64,000 nucleotides of DNA, from contig CM026432.1 in the NCBI GenBank assembly GCA_014871385.1, positions 389,194 to 453,193 of the forward strand, read 5' to 3'. Source of the DNA: Ceratodon purpureus. Lineage: Eukaryota; Streptophyta; Bryopsida; Pseudoditrichales; Ditrichaceae. Within the stretch, counting starts at the first letter, position 1. Every line of letters starts with the position of its first letter. The notes beneath the pieces are model-generated. The model saw only the letters and a program-made list of their open reading frames with translations. It searched no databases and was not told the DNA's origin. Positions 1 to 10,690 of this stretch are shown one piece after another. The position numbers were made by a program, and so were the translations under genes.

Positions 1-53
1 AAAAGCAGACAAGTCTTGGAGCTGCAACGCCGGTAGTCGAGAGAATGTGTTCA

Positions 54-1611
54 TCAGCGCCAGTCGTAGTCTTTGATGTTGCTGCCAACGAAAACATCAA
101 CATAGGGTCGATCAGATTTGCACCGAATAGTGGAGCGGAGCTCATCGATCAGCCTGTTCCAGTTGGACGAGATCATCCCAACCCATGCGTTGCACTCCAG
201 CGCGAGCTGTAAGCTGAGAAGGCTGTTGAGAAACTCTTCGTTCCATCCCACCAACTGGGCAAACCCCGTGGTACCCCCGTTGTAATCACGAGACTGCCGG
301 CGTACATTGGTCCACCGCACTGTCCAGTTGCTGAGCGCAGAGAAGAATTGCACCGTGGAGGCATCCTCGGTGCTCAGAAAGATGCTTCGCTTCACGGAAT
401 CAGGATTGTCCCGGACCACGGCATCAGCAGTCGCCAAATAAACCTCATCTGGGGCGAGGGTGCTCTCCTTGCCCTTATCCCCACGGCGAACATGCACAGA
501 CAACGTGCCTTCTTCAATGGTCTCATTCTGGAAAACCTCCCAGCGACGATACTCCAGCTCCCTCATGGTCCGAGCATTTGGCCGCACCAGATACGCCACC
601 CCTTGCGCCCGCCACCAGTAGTACGAAGCGATGGAGATGTTCCCCTGCGCAAGCAATTCGTGGAACATGAAGGGCGTGCTCCGAAAGAGAAAAATGGCGC
701 CGAATGTGAAGCAATCGTCCTTGAGTGTTCTCTCAGAGTTCCTCCCATAGGTGATGGCGTCGAGCCATGCCGTGTTCTCCCAGGTTCGACGGCCCATAGC
801 GGTCCGGATGGAGCACGACGAGATGGGCTCGAAGTAGCAGCTGTCCAGCGTTCTGGCACCGACGCAGAATGGACCGTCGAGCCACTGGCCGTGTCGTTGG
901 GGGTAAAAGACGAGGATGCGGTCCAGGTCGAGCGCAGCTTGGAGGAGGATGGTGGCCTTGTGCAGCATAGACCCGATACCGTTGCCGTTTCCACTCGCCT
1001 TGTACACGAGGAATTTCTTCCTCTTGCAGCTCTTGGGGTGCTGGTGACGCCAGATCGCATGCTGCACGGCAATGGTGCCATACCTCATGTGGTGGCCTGT
1101 GGAGTTCCACCTTATGATATGAGTCCCTCTCGCCACCCGGTTCCAATGGCCCTGCGGAAACAATCGCGTGTCGCAGTTCTCCTCTCGCACGACGTCGCTT
1201 CCAGGTGGATTCTCATCCGGCGCTGCTGCTGCTGCTGCTGCTGCAGTACTTGTGTTGAAGCCGTGGTATCGTAGATCCCCTTCACATGCACACTCTTGTC
1301 GTCGTCGTTGTTTATCAGTGACAACGAAATCCCCATACAGTCGCCTGCCATTTTCTCTGGTTGGTTTTCAACATTCATAAATTAGGGTTTCTTATGCGGG
1401 ATCCAATTTTATTTCAGAGGTTTGGAACCCCAATTATCGTGTCTATGCACAAGAGAATCACTGGGAATTCTAGGCTGCACTGTACGCTACTGAAGGTGAA
1501 GGAGTGTAAGATGGAAATGCTTGACCTAACGTACCACACGGGCAGAGCGATGAGGACAATGAAGCTGACGACAATCGTGGCTGAAAATAGCACAGGTATC
1601 CTCAGCATCAT
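54..1611 (-). CDS. GT23/FUT8-like glycosyltransferase, type II membrane protein
   Basis: I read two exons: 1611-1535 and 1344-54 (455 aa). The donor GTACGT follows position 1535 and the acceptor is GGCAG before 1344; both are phase 2, so the junction codon becomes TGG (Trp). Exon 1 gives a short start and a hydrophobic signal anchor (VLFSATIVVSFIVLIALPVW), as in Golgi type II transferases. Exon 2 carries an alanine run (a GCT/GCA microsatellite near 1221-1244) and then the catalytic region with SVHVRRGDKGKES and FLSTEDAST. These match the HxRRxDK donor-site motif and the STED-like motif of alpha-1,6-fucosyltransferases (GT23) as I know the family. GDP-fucose transfer is an inference, and a protein O-fucosyltransferase relative is the alternative. 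The start is the first ATG (1611) after an in-frame stop at 1654-1656. It lies in the opposite strand to the overlapping shadow frame at 348-1274. Confidence 0.72.
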
Positions 1612-1632
1612 TCTTTGGTCGCCCTGATTCAC

Positions 1633-2584
1633 ACGAACAGTAGAAGTGACTCGTTAGGGGATCGAGGAATCCACCACATCCAGCGGAGGCTCGAAAATAC
1701 TGCTTCTAACTCCAAGTTCATCACTTCTGGATAGGACTTCACCTAAGTTAGTCGCTCAAGTCCACGCCAGAGATGCCTTTCCGCCGTGACCACCAGTAAC
1801 TTAGGTTAGCGAAACTGTGATGAGACCTAACTGCAAATCTGGCATTCTCGTCATCTGCAGCGGTGCACTTCTGGGAACCAGTGTAGTACCGTATCCAGAT
1901 GGGCTCAGTGTCTCAGCCTGGCATTGCAATACTCGGAAACTACTACCGTCAAGGCCCAGCTCAACATTGCCACAAGCTCCCAACGTATCAATTTGGGCGC
2001 TCAAGCGTCAAGTGGAGGGCAATGGACATGACAATGCATGTCACATGTTTAAATATGTTTGCATACACACTTGAAACATTCTTATTTGAGACACACACAT
2101 TGCACACTGCACATATCCAAAGTACACAAGCCACAAATTGCTGAAACCCTTTTAGCTTCTTGTTCTCAGTATGATCATAAGGAAGATGTGCATAAGCAAT
2201 TCATATTATTGCGATCGAACAAAAAACATGTGAATTAATTACACGACAATACTTGTCAAATGAAAACATGATAAAAACGAGCTGTGGCATCAGAGTTCGA
2301 GAGCAAGTCAATGGATTCAAAAGCGGTCTTTTCAATCATTAAACTGATACAAACAATATTTTCCTTAAGATTGTGCACGCTCTCTACTTCTTGAAACTGA
2401 TGATGTAGAGTTCTACGTCCTGAGCTGAATCACATGCTTCAACCCCTTGATACATCTAATTCAATGATCAACGATTGCAGAATTCGGGGAGTGCACCGAA
2501 GCAAGAATAGCATAGAAGGAAGCAAGAAGCTGTCAACGATCATCACCGAAGAGACTTCAAAGCAAATTTTATCTTTGAGTAAGG
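1633..2584. other. intergenic: 5' flank of the glycosyltransferase and 3' flank of the rhomboid gene
   Basis: I see no supported gene here. The left half is the upstream flank of the minus-strand glycosyltransferase and carries CTAAGTTAG at 1743-1751 and TAACTTAGG at 1797-1805, a word that recurs near other genes. The right half, which is more AT-rich, should hold the 3' UTR of the rhomboid gene. The frames at 1801-2144 have no coding character. Confidence 0.5.
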
Positions 2585-3523
2585 TCACCATCGACGTCGG
2601 CGAAGGCTGACCCATGCCATCGCACCCACCAGAGCACCTCCCAAATGACCAGCATGAGCAGTGCGGGAGCCTTCATTGCGAGCTTGCCAGACATCGGAGC
2701 CGATCAAGTACACTCCGAAGAGGGCAGCAGGAACCGGGATGAAGAAGTTCACCATGATGATCCGAGTCGGGAAGAGAAGGATGTGAAGCAACACGATGGC
2801 GTTCACAGCACCGCTGGCACCAAGTGCACTTGGTGTGTAGCGCGTATTGAAACGATGCTGTGGGATGTTTTCAAGCCAGGGTATCACAAAGGCGCAATAC
2901 AAAAGATGACCCACAGATCCTGCTATCCCGCCAGCCAGGTACAAATTCAGGAGCCAACGGCCCCCAAACATCTGCGCTATCTCTGATCCGAAGAAATAAA
3001 GACCAAGCATGTTCATTGCCAGATGATTGAAACTTGCTTGACTAAAAGCCGACGTCATTACAGTATGGATTCGACCACTCATAATAGCGTTTACAGATAC
3101 CATGAAATTCTCCATCATAAACCTGCGGTCAACCGTCTGCCACAACCCAAACACCACAAGGTTGACCCCAATCAAACCCCACACCACAGTTTGCGCACTT
3201 CCAACGCCGTATCCCCCATAACCACCACCATAGCCATAATTCCTTCTAAACCCCAGCCTTCCTCGAACCTCCTCCGACCACCTTTGTAATGAAAACTTCC
3301 GAAGAGATGAAACCAGGTCCTGTCCACCAGCCTGCACAAGGACTGGTCTCAACGAAGACCACGTCCTCGGAGAAGCAAAATTCCGGAGTGGTGAGGAGAA
3401 GCATTGTCGGCCTACGAGCCCAAGTGAGGGAGTCCATGGAGGCTGCCCTGAAGAGGGTAAACTTCGGAGAGGTGAAGCCAAGGCCTGTCGGCCAGCCTGT
3501 CTTAAGAGCGCAAGAGAAAGCAT
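2585..3523 (-). CDS. rhomboid-family intramembrane serine protease, mitochondrial type (RBL12-like)
   Basis: A single 312-codon frame starts at the ATG at 3523. The N-terminal ~95 residues are rich in Arg, Ser and Leu with few acidic residues, like a mitochondrial presequence, followed by a Gly/Tyr stretch. The rhomboid core follows: HLAMNM at about residues 167-172, the catalytic serine in GASGAVNA (Ser 237) and the catalytic histidine in HAGHLGG (His 293), with hydrophobic segments between. In the family, Ser and His form a dyad that cuts transmembrane substrates; the organelle placement is inferred from the leader. The usual WR motif of the first loop is not obvious (the position reads IHTVMTSAF). 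The coding region has no intron. The protein ends with a basic RRRRW tail. Confidence 0.88.
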   Translation of the reverse strand: MLSLALLRQAGRQALASPLRSLPSSGQPPWTPSLGLVGRQCFSSPLRNFASPRTWSSLRPVLVQAGGQDLVSSLRKFSLQRWSEEVRGRLGFRRNYGYGGGYGGYGVGSAQTVVWGLIGVNLVVFGLWQTVDRRFMMENFMVSVNAIMSGRIHTVMTSAFSQASFNHLAMNMLGLYFFGSEIAQMFGGRWLLNLYLAGGIAGSVGHLLYCAFVIPWLENIPQHRFNTRYTPSALGASGAVNAIVLLHILLFPTRIIMVNFFIPVPAALFGVYLIGSDVWQARNEGSRTAHAGHLGGALVGAMAWVSLRRRRW

Positions 3524-5505
3524 GGTTCTGGAAGTCCTCGTTTCAACAGAATGCTCTACGTTTTGCGGTTTGACGACGTACCATAGCCTCTACTATGTTG
3601 TGACATCGTGCATATGTTGATTTCTTGCACAGTGCATGCATAGAAATGTTCGACTATCGGCCCCTGCCACAACCGATACAAACCCAGACAGTTCAAAATG
3701 ACGTTAAACGTGAACCGTTCAAGCATAGCAGAATACAAGTCCTGCAAAAATGTTCACTTCTTGGAATCATAATCACGTGTTCATCAATGAAACGACAGTC
3801 AAAATGCAGCAGCGAGATTCGGGCTGCGTGGGACATGATCTAAACAATATCAACACAGTCTTCATTGCTTCAGCGATCTCGTGACCCTACTAAACTAGCT
3901 CGCTTCTTAAAATGGTATCACAACCATTGAAATTACTCAAAGAAATCGATCTCAATACATTTTGGACGACGCAGGAAAATGAATTCTCCTCCGACTACGA
4001 AGTCATCAACCACAAACCTCAAATGTGGGCATCTGCTCTAAAACAGTGCTGCCTGCACCATCCTTAAAACCCAACCTAATTCATCCTCCACCTCACCCTT
4101 ACGAGATTAAATTCACCGTCACACTTAAATCTCGATGACAAACCCTAAAAACAAAGGATCTGCTACAGCGGAGCTAAGCAATAAAAACCCTAAAACAACA
4201 TCAGAGAATATACATATTCTGCTCGAACCACGTGTCCATTGACGACACTCCAATCTCACGTTCAATTCTAAAACGCAGAAACGAGACGCATGCCTTTCTT
4301 GAGCTGGTTAAGTCACACCAAGACAGAAATTCGAAGAAAAAAAGCACACCTGAGAAGCAGAATTCAAAGGAGAGAAGCGCACGAAGCAAACCTCGAGTAG
4401 GGTTGTTGCAGTATTCTCAAGCTACGAAGCAATCGAAGTAGCCCACCAGCTTGCCGAACTCCTGAGCAAATTGAAGAAACGAGAAACAAAACCAACAATA
4501 ATTGGCGCTGCTCTGCTACGCCCACAGTCGCCCTGGAAAGTTCAATCCAAAGCGACAGAGACGAGCAAACTGATTCCGCACACTCGGAATGAGACCCCAA
4601 GTGATGCCCTTCAATTTCCACATCGCCATGCCATAGAAGATTCGGCACACTGAGTCGAGGAGAGGAGAGGAGAGGAGAGGAACTCGAGTCCCTCCCAATT
4701 TCCAAACCCAAGTCCAAGTGGCACAAACACTCACGTCGAACAATCATGTGTGGGCGATCGCACGACACGACGTAAGTTATCATACACTGCGTGACTGGAC
4801 TGGCTCAGGCTCTCGTCTCATGAGTCCCGTCGTCACTGCCTTCATCCCACGCGACAGCTCCGTTCATCACCAGAGTTGCGCACCATGGCCATGGCCATGA
4901 CGTTGAAGCTACTGCTGTCACCTGTGGCGCTGACGAGGACGAGTCTCAGTGCTCACCCACTCGGACTCTCGGACCCACTGCACTGCACTGCACTGCACTC
5001 GATCATCTCTCCTTCTCCATTCCACACTCATCTTTTTCTTCTTCTGCTGGTTTCGTGATGATGGGTGCTATTTGCTGCGATTTCCATACCTGTCTGATTT
5101 GTACCTGATCACATGATCGCATCTCATGTCCACCGCATTCTCGATGCTGCCGCTGTTGTTGTAAATCGGATGCTAGAGTTGGTTATTCGCACACGGATCG
5201 GCCTGAGCAATTATCATCATTCTCTTAGGCTTGCTTTAGAATTCTCGCAGTGGCTAGTTAGAGATTGGGAGGACAACAAGCGCAATCTGATATATGCAGA
5301 GAGGAGCGTTGTGAGAGCATCCCGTTGCTTGCCAGAGTGCTTGGTGACGGCCCCCTGTTTGAACTAGATCTCCCCTGCGTTATCCTATTTGTGCATGGTT
5401 AACTGCATCATGTTTGAGTGAATTTTTGGTAATCGTGGAGGGCGTGTGATCGTCTGGACGGGTGCGGCGTCATTGAACTGACGAGGGGAAGGTTTTTGTG
5501 GCGAG
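3524..5505. other. intergenic between two diverging genes (putative promoters)
   Basis: This stretch is the head-to-head spacer between the rhomboid (-) and the dehydrogenase (+). It contains telo-box-like AACCCTAAA words near 4141 and 4187, a GAGAG-type purine run at about 4658-4682, a (CACTG)n run at 4976-5000 and pyrimidine-rich sequence after 5010 that resembles a plant leader. The frames at 4364-4783 and 5113-5367 look random. No gene is supported. Confidence 0.5.
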
Positions 5506-7153
5506 ATGGCGAGCATCCGGGTGGTGGGAGTGGTGGGTGCAGGGCAGATGGGGTCCGGCATTGCGCAGGTGGCTGCTGCGGCCAACATCCAGGTGATCAT
5601 GGCGGATTTGGATGACGCCGCGTTGGGACGTGGGATGCGGGCAATCTCGTCCTCCCTGTCGCGATTTGTGAAGAAGCAATTGCTTTCCCAGGTCCCTCCT
5701 CCGCTCTTCTCTCTGTCATTGGTGTTCATTAAGCATGGCCTTTACCCTCCCTCATCGTTTCCTCATGTCTGTAGTCGGCCATCGATCACAGAGAAATGAT
5801 CCACGCAACTTTATCAGTCGCGCACTGTCTGAGTAGTATGTCTTGGTCATGGCGTGACATGTGCTTTAGCATAATTAACTGCCCTAGACCTAAGTGACTG
5901 AACAAAATACAACGGGTTAAGCCTGGTTTACTGTACCTGGGATTGAGACTTCCTTGGATTTAGAGGTTGTTCTTGGATAAATCCACTATTTGAGAAATCC
6001 AAGGGCAGCAGAGTCCTGATTTTGGTTGCCATTGTGGGTGTCTGAATTGAATAATATGCTGGAATACAGGAGGAGGCAGATGCAACGATGTCGAGACTAA
6101 GGACAACGACATCGTTACAAGAGATGCACGACGCAGATGTGGTAATTGAGGCCGTAGCTGAGAACGAAGGCTTGAAGACACGCATCTTTGGGGAGCTCGA
6201 CAAGTTGCTCAAGCCCTCCGCAATATTGGCTTCAAATACAAGTTCCATATCTATAACCCGACTTGCAGCCTCTACCCAGCGTCCAAAGCAGGTAGGCTTC
6301 TGGTTTGATTTACTCATTCCTCCCTTGTGATCTGGACAGAATGGAGCAAATCGGAATCCTGCTTTTAGTTTACTGTCTGAATGCATGGGTCTGTCACCAT
6401 GGGGCTGTTCACGAACATATCATAAGAACTAGTGTTTCTCAAAGCTCAACTCGAGCCCTAATTAATTTCTTAATGCACCAACACGAATCTTTTGACAAAG
6501 CGCTGAACTTAAGCGTCCTGGATACATAAAGATGAAAGATAATATGGTTGATTGGTTTCAGGTAATTGGAATGCATTTTATGAATCCACCTCCATTAATG
6601 AAGCTTGTGGAGATTGTGCGTGGAATAGCAACAGAAGACGAAGTGTTTGATACTATTAAGGCTCTAGCGGAGAGGTACTATTCTAACTTTCTTTCAACTT
6701 GAAAACATTGAGCTCATTTCCATTTTGCAGCGGCGAGGAAAGAGTTTACCGTGACGATATTTTTAGCAGTTACATGAGGTTGATTTGTGGAAGTGGGATG
6801 GCGATTGCAGGTGCGGGAAAATTGTGAGCTGCTCGAAGGACTACCCTGGCTTCATCGTCAACCGGGTGCTGATGCCTATGATCAACGAAGCCTTCTATTG
6901 CTTATTGGAGGGTGTTGGCTCTCCGCATGATATTGACACAGGCATGAAACTCGGCACAAACCAGCCCATGGGGCCGCTAGCGCTGGCAGACCTGATTGGA
7001 CTGGATACCTGTCTCTCCATTATGCGCACCATTCATGACGGGCTCGGCGACTCCAAGTACCGACCCTGCCCCCTTCTGGTGCAGTATGTAGATGCCGGAT
7101 GGCTTGGGCGCAAGAGTGGGCGTGGCGTTTACTTCTACACCTCCAACTTGTGA
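5506..7153 (+). CDS. 3-hydroxyacyl-CoA (3-hydroxybutyryl-CoA) dehydrogenase family protein
   Basis: There are four exons, 5506-5691, 6070-6291, 6562-6674 and 6811-7153, giving 287 aa, the usual size for the short single-domain plant enzyme. Splice phases fit (0, 0, 2), and the AG|G junction makes AER-CGK. Exon 1 has the NAD-binding loop [10 protein letters not shown] at residues ~11-20. Exon 2 has [12 protein letters not shown] and [10 protein letters not shown]. Exon 3 has the catalytic His in GMHFMNPPP and the LVEIVRG stretch. Exon 4 has [10 protein letters not shown] and the C-terminal domain [12 protein letters not shown]. Family knowledge: NAD(P)-dependent oxidation of 3-hydroxyacyl-CoA, with His-Glu as the catalytic pair. 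The ending TSNL is not a clear peroxisomal PTS1, so location is open. Upstream ATGs in the leader are out of frame. I rejected the possible small exon at 6731-6778 because skipping it restores the conserved sequence. Confidence 0.93.
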
Positions 7154-7877
7154 TTACTCTTCTTGTCTATTCGCTAGAATGGTTCCAGCCAACTTCATCT
7201 TTCTAGTTTCGTTATCAGGTTTGTAGTGCGCGAGATTAGTAACTTTTCCAGCTTCATTTATGTGTAAGTTTTCTAACTCGGATGATAGACTGTACAGTAT
7301 GTATATACCAATCAAGATTTCATTTACTGGTATAAGATTCTTTCTACTATTTTTAATTTAATGGCTAAATTTTGCGGCTTGTCATTCGTGACTACTGTTG
7401 CCGGAATTGTTGGACTTACTGTGCAGAAGAAGCAGCTACTATGGTAGCTCAGTCGCAGTAAAATGTAATGTGCATTGTTCTTATCAATGAAACATACATT
7501 TTGTTCTATGTCAATTAATAGGGAAGAACAAGAGCACTAGTTCATATCTCCAAATCTACGTTTGTACGAAGAATATTATCAGACCTTAGTCTGTTATTTC
7601 GACTATAAACTAATTAGTCTATTCAGTCCATCTATCATTTCACAGGTTAGTACCACAGCTGCACTGTGCAGTTACAGGAGCAACCTCTGTAGACATACTC
7701 CAACTCAATCTCTCAAGGAGTACTTCTTTCCAGTAAAAGCTTGAAATTTAGATTCTTTGGGCTCCTTTTCTTCATTGACCTCCTCCTACTTTCCATAGGG
7801 TGCTGTTAATCTTTCTTTGTTACTACAGTCTCCATACACCACCTTTTCTGGAGGTCTTCAAGTCCTTGAAGCTGGTG
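7154..7877. other. intergenic, 3' flank of the dehydrogenase
   Basis: AT-rich sequence that likely begins with the 3' UTR of the upstream gene. No coding signal or repeat structure was seen until the inverted-repeat element that starts at 7878. Confidence 0.4.
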
Positions 7878-8281
7878 TAAGGTATACACACCTATGACCG
7901 ATCACTTAAGCATTTCAGCATAGTAAATCTTGGGTTTTCAATAAGGAGTTATTTTTCGTGCGTAGTATCATAAGGTTCATGAAGAATGAGCATTTTTTCA
8001 AAATTAATTCAGTAAAATTCAAATTACTACAAAAAATTTTGTCCAAAAGTTAGGATTACCCATGACTGACATATAGGTGTACCAATGACCGACCATACTC
8101 AGATAAGTGAATAAACATATGACTACTTGATTATGTCACACTCACAGAGGCATTCTATTGGAGGATGCATCCTAAATCTATTGTTCATCAATTATCCGTT
8201 ACTGGTTTCCCATTGCTCTGGAATGGGGAAGCCTACTTATCAGTCATAGGTAAGTGATCCCTCATGGGTGTGTATACCTTA
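7878..8281. mobile_element. 404-bp non-autonomous inverted-repeat element (MITE-like)
   Basis: The left end reads TAAGGTATACACACCTATGA and continues through GATCACTTA. The right end, 8251-8281, is its reverse complement over about 30 bp with a few mismatches (TAAGTGATC ... GTGTGTATACCTTA). If TA is taken as the target duplication, the termini are AGGTATACACAC and its inverse, which would suit the Tc1/mariner group. The interior is AT-rich and noncoding, with a further degenerate copy of the end sequence at about 8060-8095 (GACATATAGGTGTACCAATGACCGACC). The class assignment is an inference from the TA flanks. Confidence 0.65.
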
Positions 8282-8843
8282 GTTCCTGTTGATCTCTATG
8301 CAGTATCTACCTAATTTTTGTTTATCCCTGATAGTGGGCGAGCTGTTTAATGTTGTTTTGATATTAATTAATTAATGGGGCATGAGGGGGGTGCTACGTG
8401 GCATTTATTAATACTAGTCGGAGGCTGAAATTATGTCACTTTTAGATGAGGGAGTGGAAGCGCCAGAATTCTTGTATCGAGACCAGTGGTTTGACTCAGA
8501 AGTGAGCATCATCTCTGAGTTGAGAAGTTCTTTGAGTTGGGTTGCATAGCATGCATCTCTACAGTTGGACTTGTTAGAGTATTAGCAGTAGCTTCTACAA
8601 TTAAATATCGACACAAGGATTTGTATTTCTTAATGCTGATTATGCAATTCATACTGTCTAAAAGTAATGAGAGTACACACACACCAAGAAACATAACAAA
8701 ACCACTTACAAGCGCAGCATGTACCCATACATAGCACGCAGTTACAAGCCACTCTCAGTCGGCCACTCACTGCAGACAAACATCCAACTATCACCTAAAA
8801 AACCAACACCTCTTTATATAAGCATAAAGATTTGTTTCGCTCA
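8282..8843. other. noncoding spacer
   Basis: AT-rich sequence with no supported gene. The frames at 8509-8734 are short and have no recognisable content. Confidence 0.4.
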
Positions 8844-8997
8844 CCCACTGCTTCCTCGACATCAATAGCCACCTTCCACATTCCACATTCCTGCACCTTC
8901 CACATTCCTGCACAATGCAACCCACTGCTTCCTCAACATCAATAGCCACCTTCCACATTCCACATTCCTGCGCCTTCCACATTCCTGCACAATGCAA
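8844..8997. repeat. 77-bp tandem duplication (2 copies)
   Basis: Positions 8844-8920 and 8921-8997 are nearly identical copies beginning CCCACTGCTTCCTC and ending CACAATGCAA. They differ at only a few bases (for example CGACATC versus CAACATC). Each copy itself contains repeats of CTTCCACATTCC. The tandem accounts for the repetitive reading frames on the minus strand here. Confidence 0.9.
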
Positions 8998-9178
8998 GAG
9001 AAACTGAGGAGCTGCAGTTTACATTGAGTTCCCGAATTAGGGTTCGATTGCAAACAACCAAATCCATTGCTTCAACCCACAAGCTAAGACAACATGTAAG
9101 ACACATTGAAGGATGTACAGACAGCTGCCCCTAGCGAGAACCTCCCGCTCACTGCAACATATCACACCATCCACAAAC

Positions 9179-9576
9179 ATTAGGAGAAAAATGGGGTCAA
9201 AATAAGGCCGTGTAAGCCTGCCCTTTCTAGGTGAACTCCCTACTTTGGGCACCTCTGCCGCTGGCAGCGGGTGCCAGAGTTGCTGCCCGCACAGAACTGC
9301 GTGGCGCACTCACAACAAAGGTCCTCGGAATATTAGGTGAGACATGAATGCCTCGGCTCGGGCTTTGGTCCCAAGTGGGCAGGTTGTGTCAGCCCGACAC
9401 TGTAGATGTGCCCTCCACACGCCTCGCTCGGAGGTCATTGGTTCGAGCCCCCGTGGCGGTTGCTGGCACCACGGTGGCACCTCACATGCCATGTCAAAAA
9501 GTACGCGGGCAGCGCCCGTTTTTTTCTCTCACGTGCCGCTTACACGGCCTTTTTGTAACCCAATTTTTCTCCTAAT
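9179..9576. mobile_element. ~398-bp terminal-inverted-repeat element with a Pol III B-box-like core
   Basis: The left end ATTAGGAGAAAAATGGGGTC (9179 onward, continuing to CCGTGTAAGC) is mirrored at 9539-9576 by GCTTACACGGCC ... TTTTTCTCCTAAT. This gives inverted repeats of about 38 bp with a few mismatches. The ends fit a TA target duplication (TA|GGAG ... CTCC|TA). The interior is GC-rich, unlike most MITEs, and includes GGTTCGAGCCC at 9440-9450, which resembles a tRNA B box. No long coding frame is convincing. It could be a MITE that captured or contains a SINE-like core. Confidence 0.65.
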
Positions 9577-9717
9577 GCGATCCTCGCACGGAACCAGAGA
9601 AGAATAACCACCAATGCCCGGTTATCAAAATCCAAGAGCTTCCATCTCGATAGCACCCGTTGCTTCACAAATCTGAGCGCCAAAAACTCTTGCGCTACTC
9701 TCAAACCAAAACCCTAA

Positions 9718-10068
9718 ATGCTCCCACGATACCACCACGCCGCGAACTCCATCGCGGTTCACCCCACCAATCCCCCAAACCAGCACCGCTACCCGCACAG
9801 CGCCCACTCTCTAGCAGCGGATCGAATCGGCAGCGATGCAGCAATATTTACACACAACGCAGTGCCGGATCCCCCTGCGCTCCAGATCGCAGTCTCCGAT
9901 TCCGAAGCCTTGCCCTACACACAAACGCAACGCATCCTTGTGGCGCGCCTGCCTCACCCTCCAAAACCCGTTCTATACCTAAGCCCAACATCATCTGTTG
10001 AGATTGTACATTTAAAGGTTTGGAATCTATCGATGTGGTTTTGGGTTTTATGGTGGTTTTGGGTGTGA
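9718..10068 (+). CDS. possible orphan first exon (unrecognised)
   Basis: A frame of 116 codons opens directly after CAAAACCCTAA, a telo-box word that in plants often sits just before start codons. The first ~90 residues are rich in Pro, His and Ala (LPRYHHAANSIAVHPTNP, VARLPHPPKPVLYLSPTSS) and the stretch is GC-rich. After about 10000 the composition changes and no continuation is visible. I do not recognise it. It could be the start of a truncated gene lying between the TIR element and the UFD1 relic, or a chance frame. Confidence 0.2.
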   Translation: MLPRYHHAANSIAVHPTNPPNQHRYPHSAHSLAADRIGSDAAIFTHNAVPDPPALQIAVSDSEALPYTQTQRILVARLPHPPKPVLYLSPTSSVEIVHLKVWNLSMWFWVLWWFWV

Positions 10069-10140
10069 CGATGCTGGAATTGAAGCCGTCATGGTACCCG
10101 AAATCGCCCCTGAGCCGCCACGTCAGACCCCTGCGCTGGA

Positions 10141-10690
10141 CCATTGATTAATTAATGCAAATCGGGTGGTTCGCAAATTAGGTAGCATAGTAGTAGTGGT
10201 TGTAGCCGATGATGCTATTGTGGATGTTGTTGCAGTTGTATTATTTGAACTATTTGAATGTTTGACAGGCTTGCCATCTAGCCGCCTCCCAATTCCCATA
10301 AAGGCATCAAGTTCTTCCTCCGGTGGTGTACCCATTTGTGATGTAGGGGGAATTGGAACGTTCACTACTAGTTGGACTGACTTGCTCAGGCTCTTTGTGG
10401 TCCAAAGGGGTCTAAAGTTAACTTGACAATCTATTTCTATGCTTGAGATGGCACTTACACGCTTTGATTCAGCTATGTATAAGTAGTACTACTTGTTGTA
10501 GTAGGCTAACATGATGGTGTCTCTAGACAACGGTGAGACACAAAAAATTTCGTAGTGTTATTTCCAATACAGCTTTTGGGTCAGAAATATCCAGAAAATC
10601 TTTTGCACTTGACAAGGTACTCATGGGCAGAGTAGCAATCTTCACTTCGACAATGTCTCCTCCTTGCAAGAACATGAAAATGCTTCCTTG
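10141..10690 (-). pseudogene. UFD1: decayed UFD1 copy
   Basis: Reading the minus strand in pieces gives recognisable UFD1 blocks in the right order. From 10690 down: GGDIVEVKIATLP, DFLDISDPKAVLEITLRNF, a degraded MVAYNNKKYY-like block, SIEIDCQVNF, and finally PPEEELDAFMGIGRRLDGKP near 10300. The blocks lie in different frames with stops between them, and about 20 residues are missing after the ATLP block, so it cannot encode a full protein. No introns separate blocks that are normally spread over the gene, which suggests a retrocopy; I saw no clear poly(A) tail or target duplication. UFD1 normally acts with NPL4 and CDC48 in ubiquitin-dependent extraction. A short direct duplication, CTTGCAAGAACATGAAA, sits at its 5' edge (about 10665-10702). 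Confidence 0.82.

Noticed and set aside
348-1274. 308-codon plus-strand frame
   Set aside because: It is the antisense shadow of the glycosyltransferase exon, which has family motifs and in-phase splicing on the minus strand.
5113-5367. 84-codon frame upstream of the dehydrogenase
   Set aside because: No domain; it lies in the probable leader and has random-like composition.
6731-6778. possible extra exon in the dehydrogenase gene
   Set aside because: Including it adds an in-frame stop. Joining 6674 to 6811 gives the conserved AERCGKIV sequence.
9430-9460. tRNA gene at the GGTTCGAGCCC box
   Set aside because: No matching A box at the right distance and no acceptor stem; it lies inside an inverted-repeat element.
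9344-9607. plus-strand frames of 75 and 87 codons
   Set aside because: They lie inside the inverted-repeat element, run into its right terminus and have no recognisable domain.
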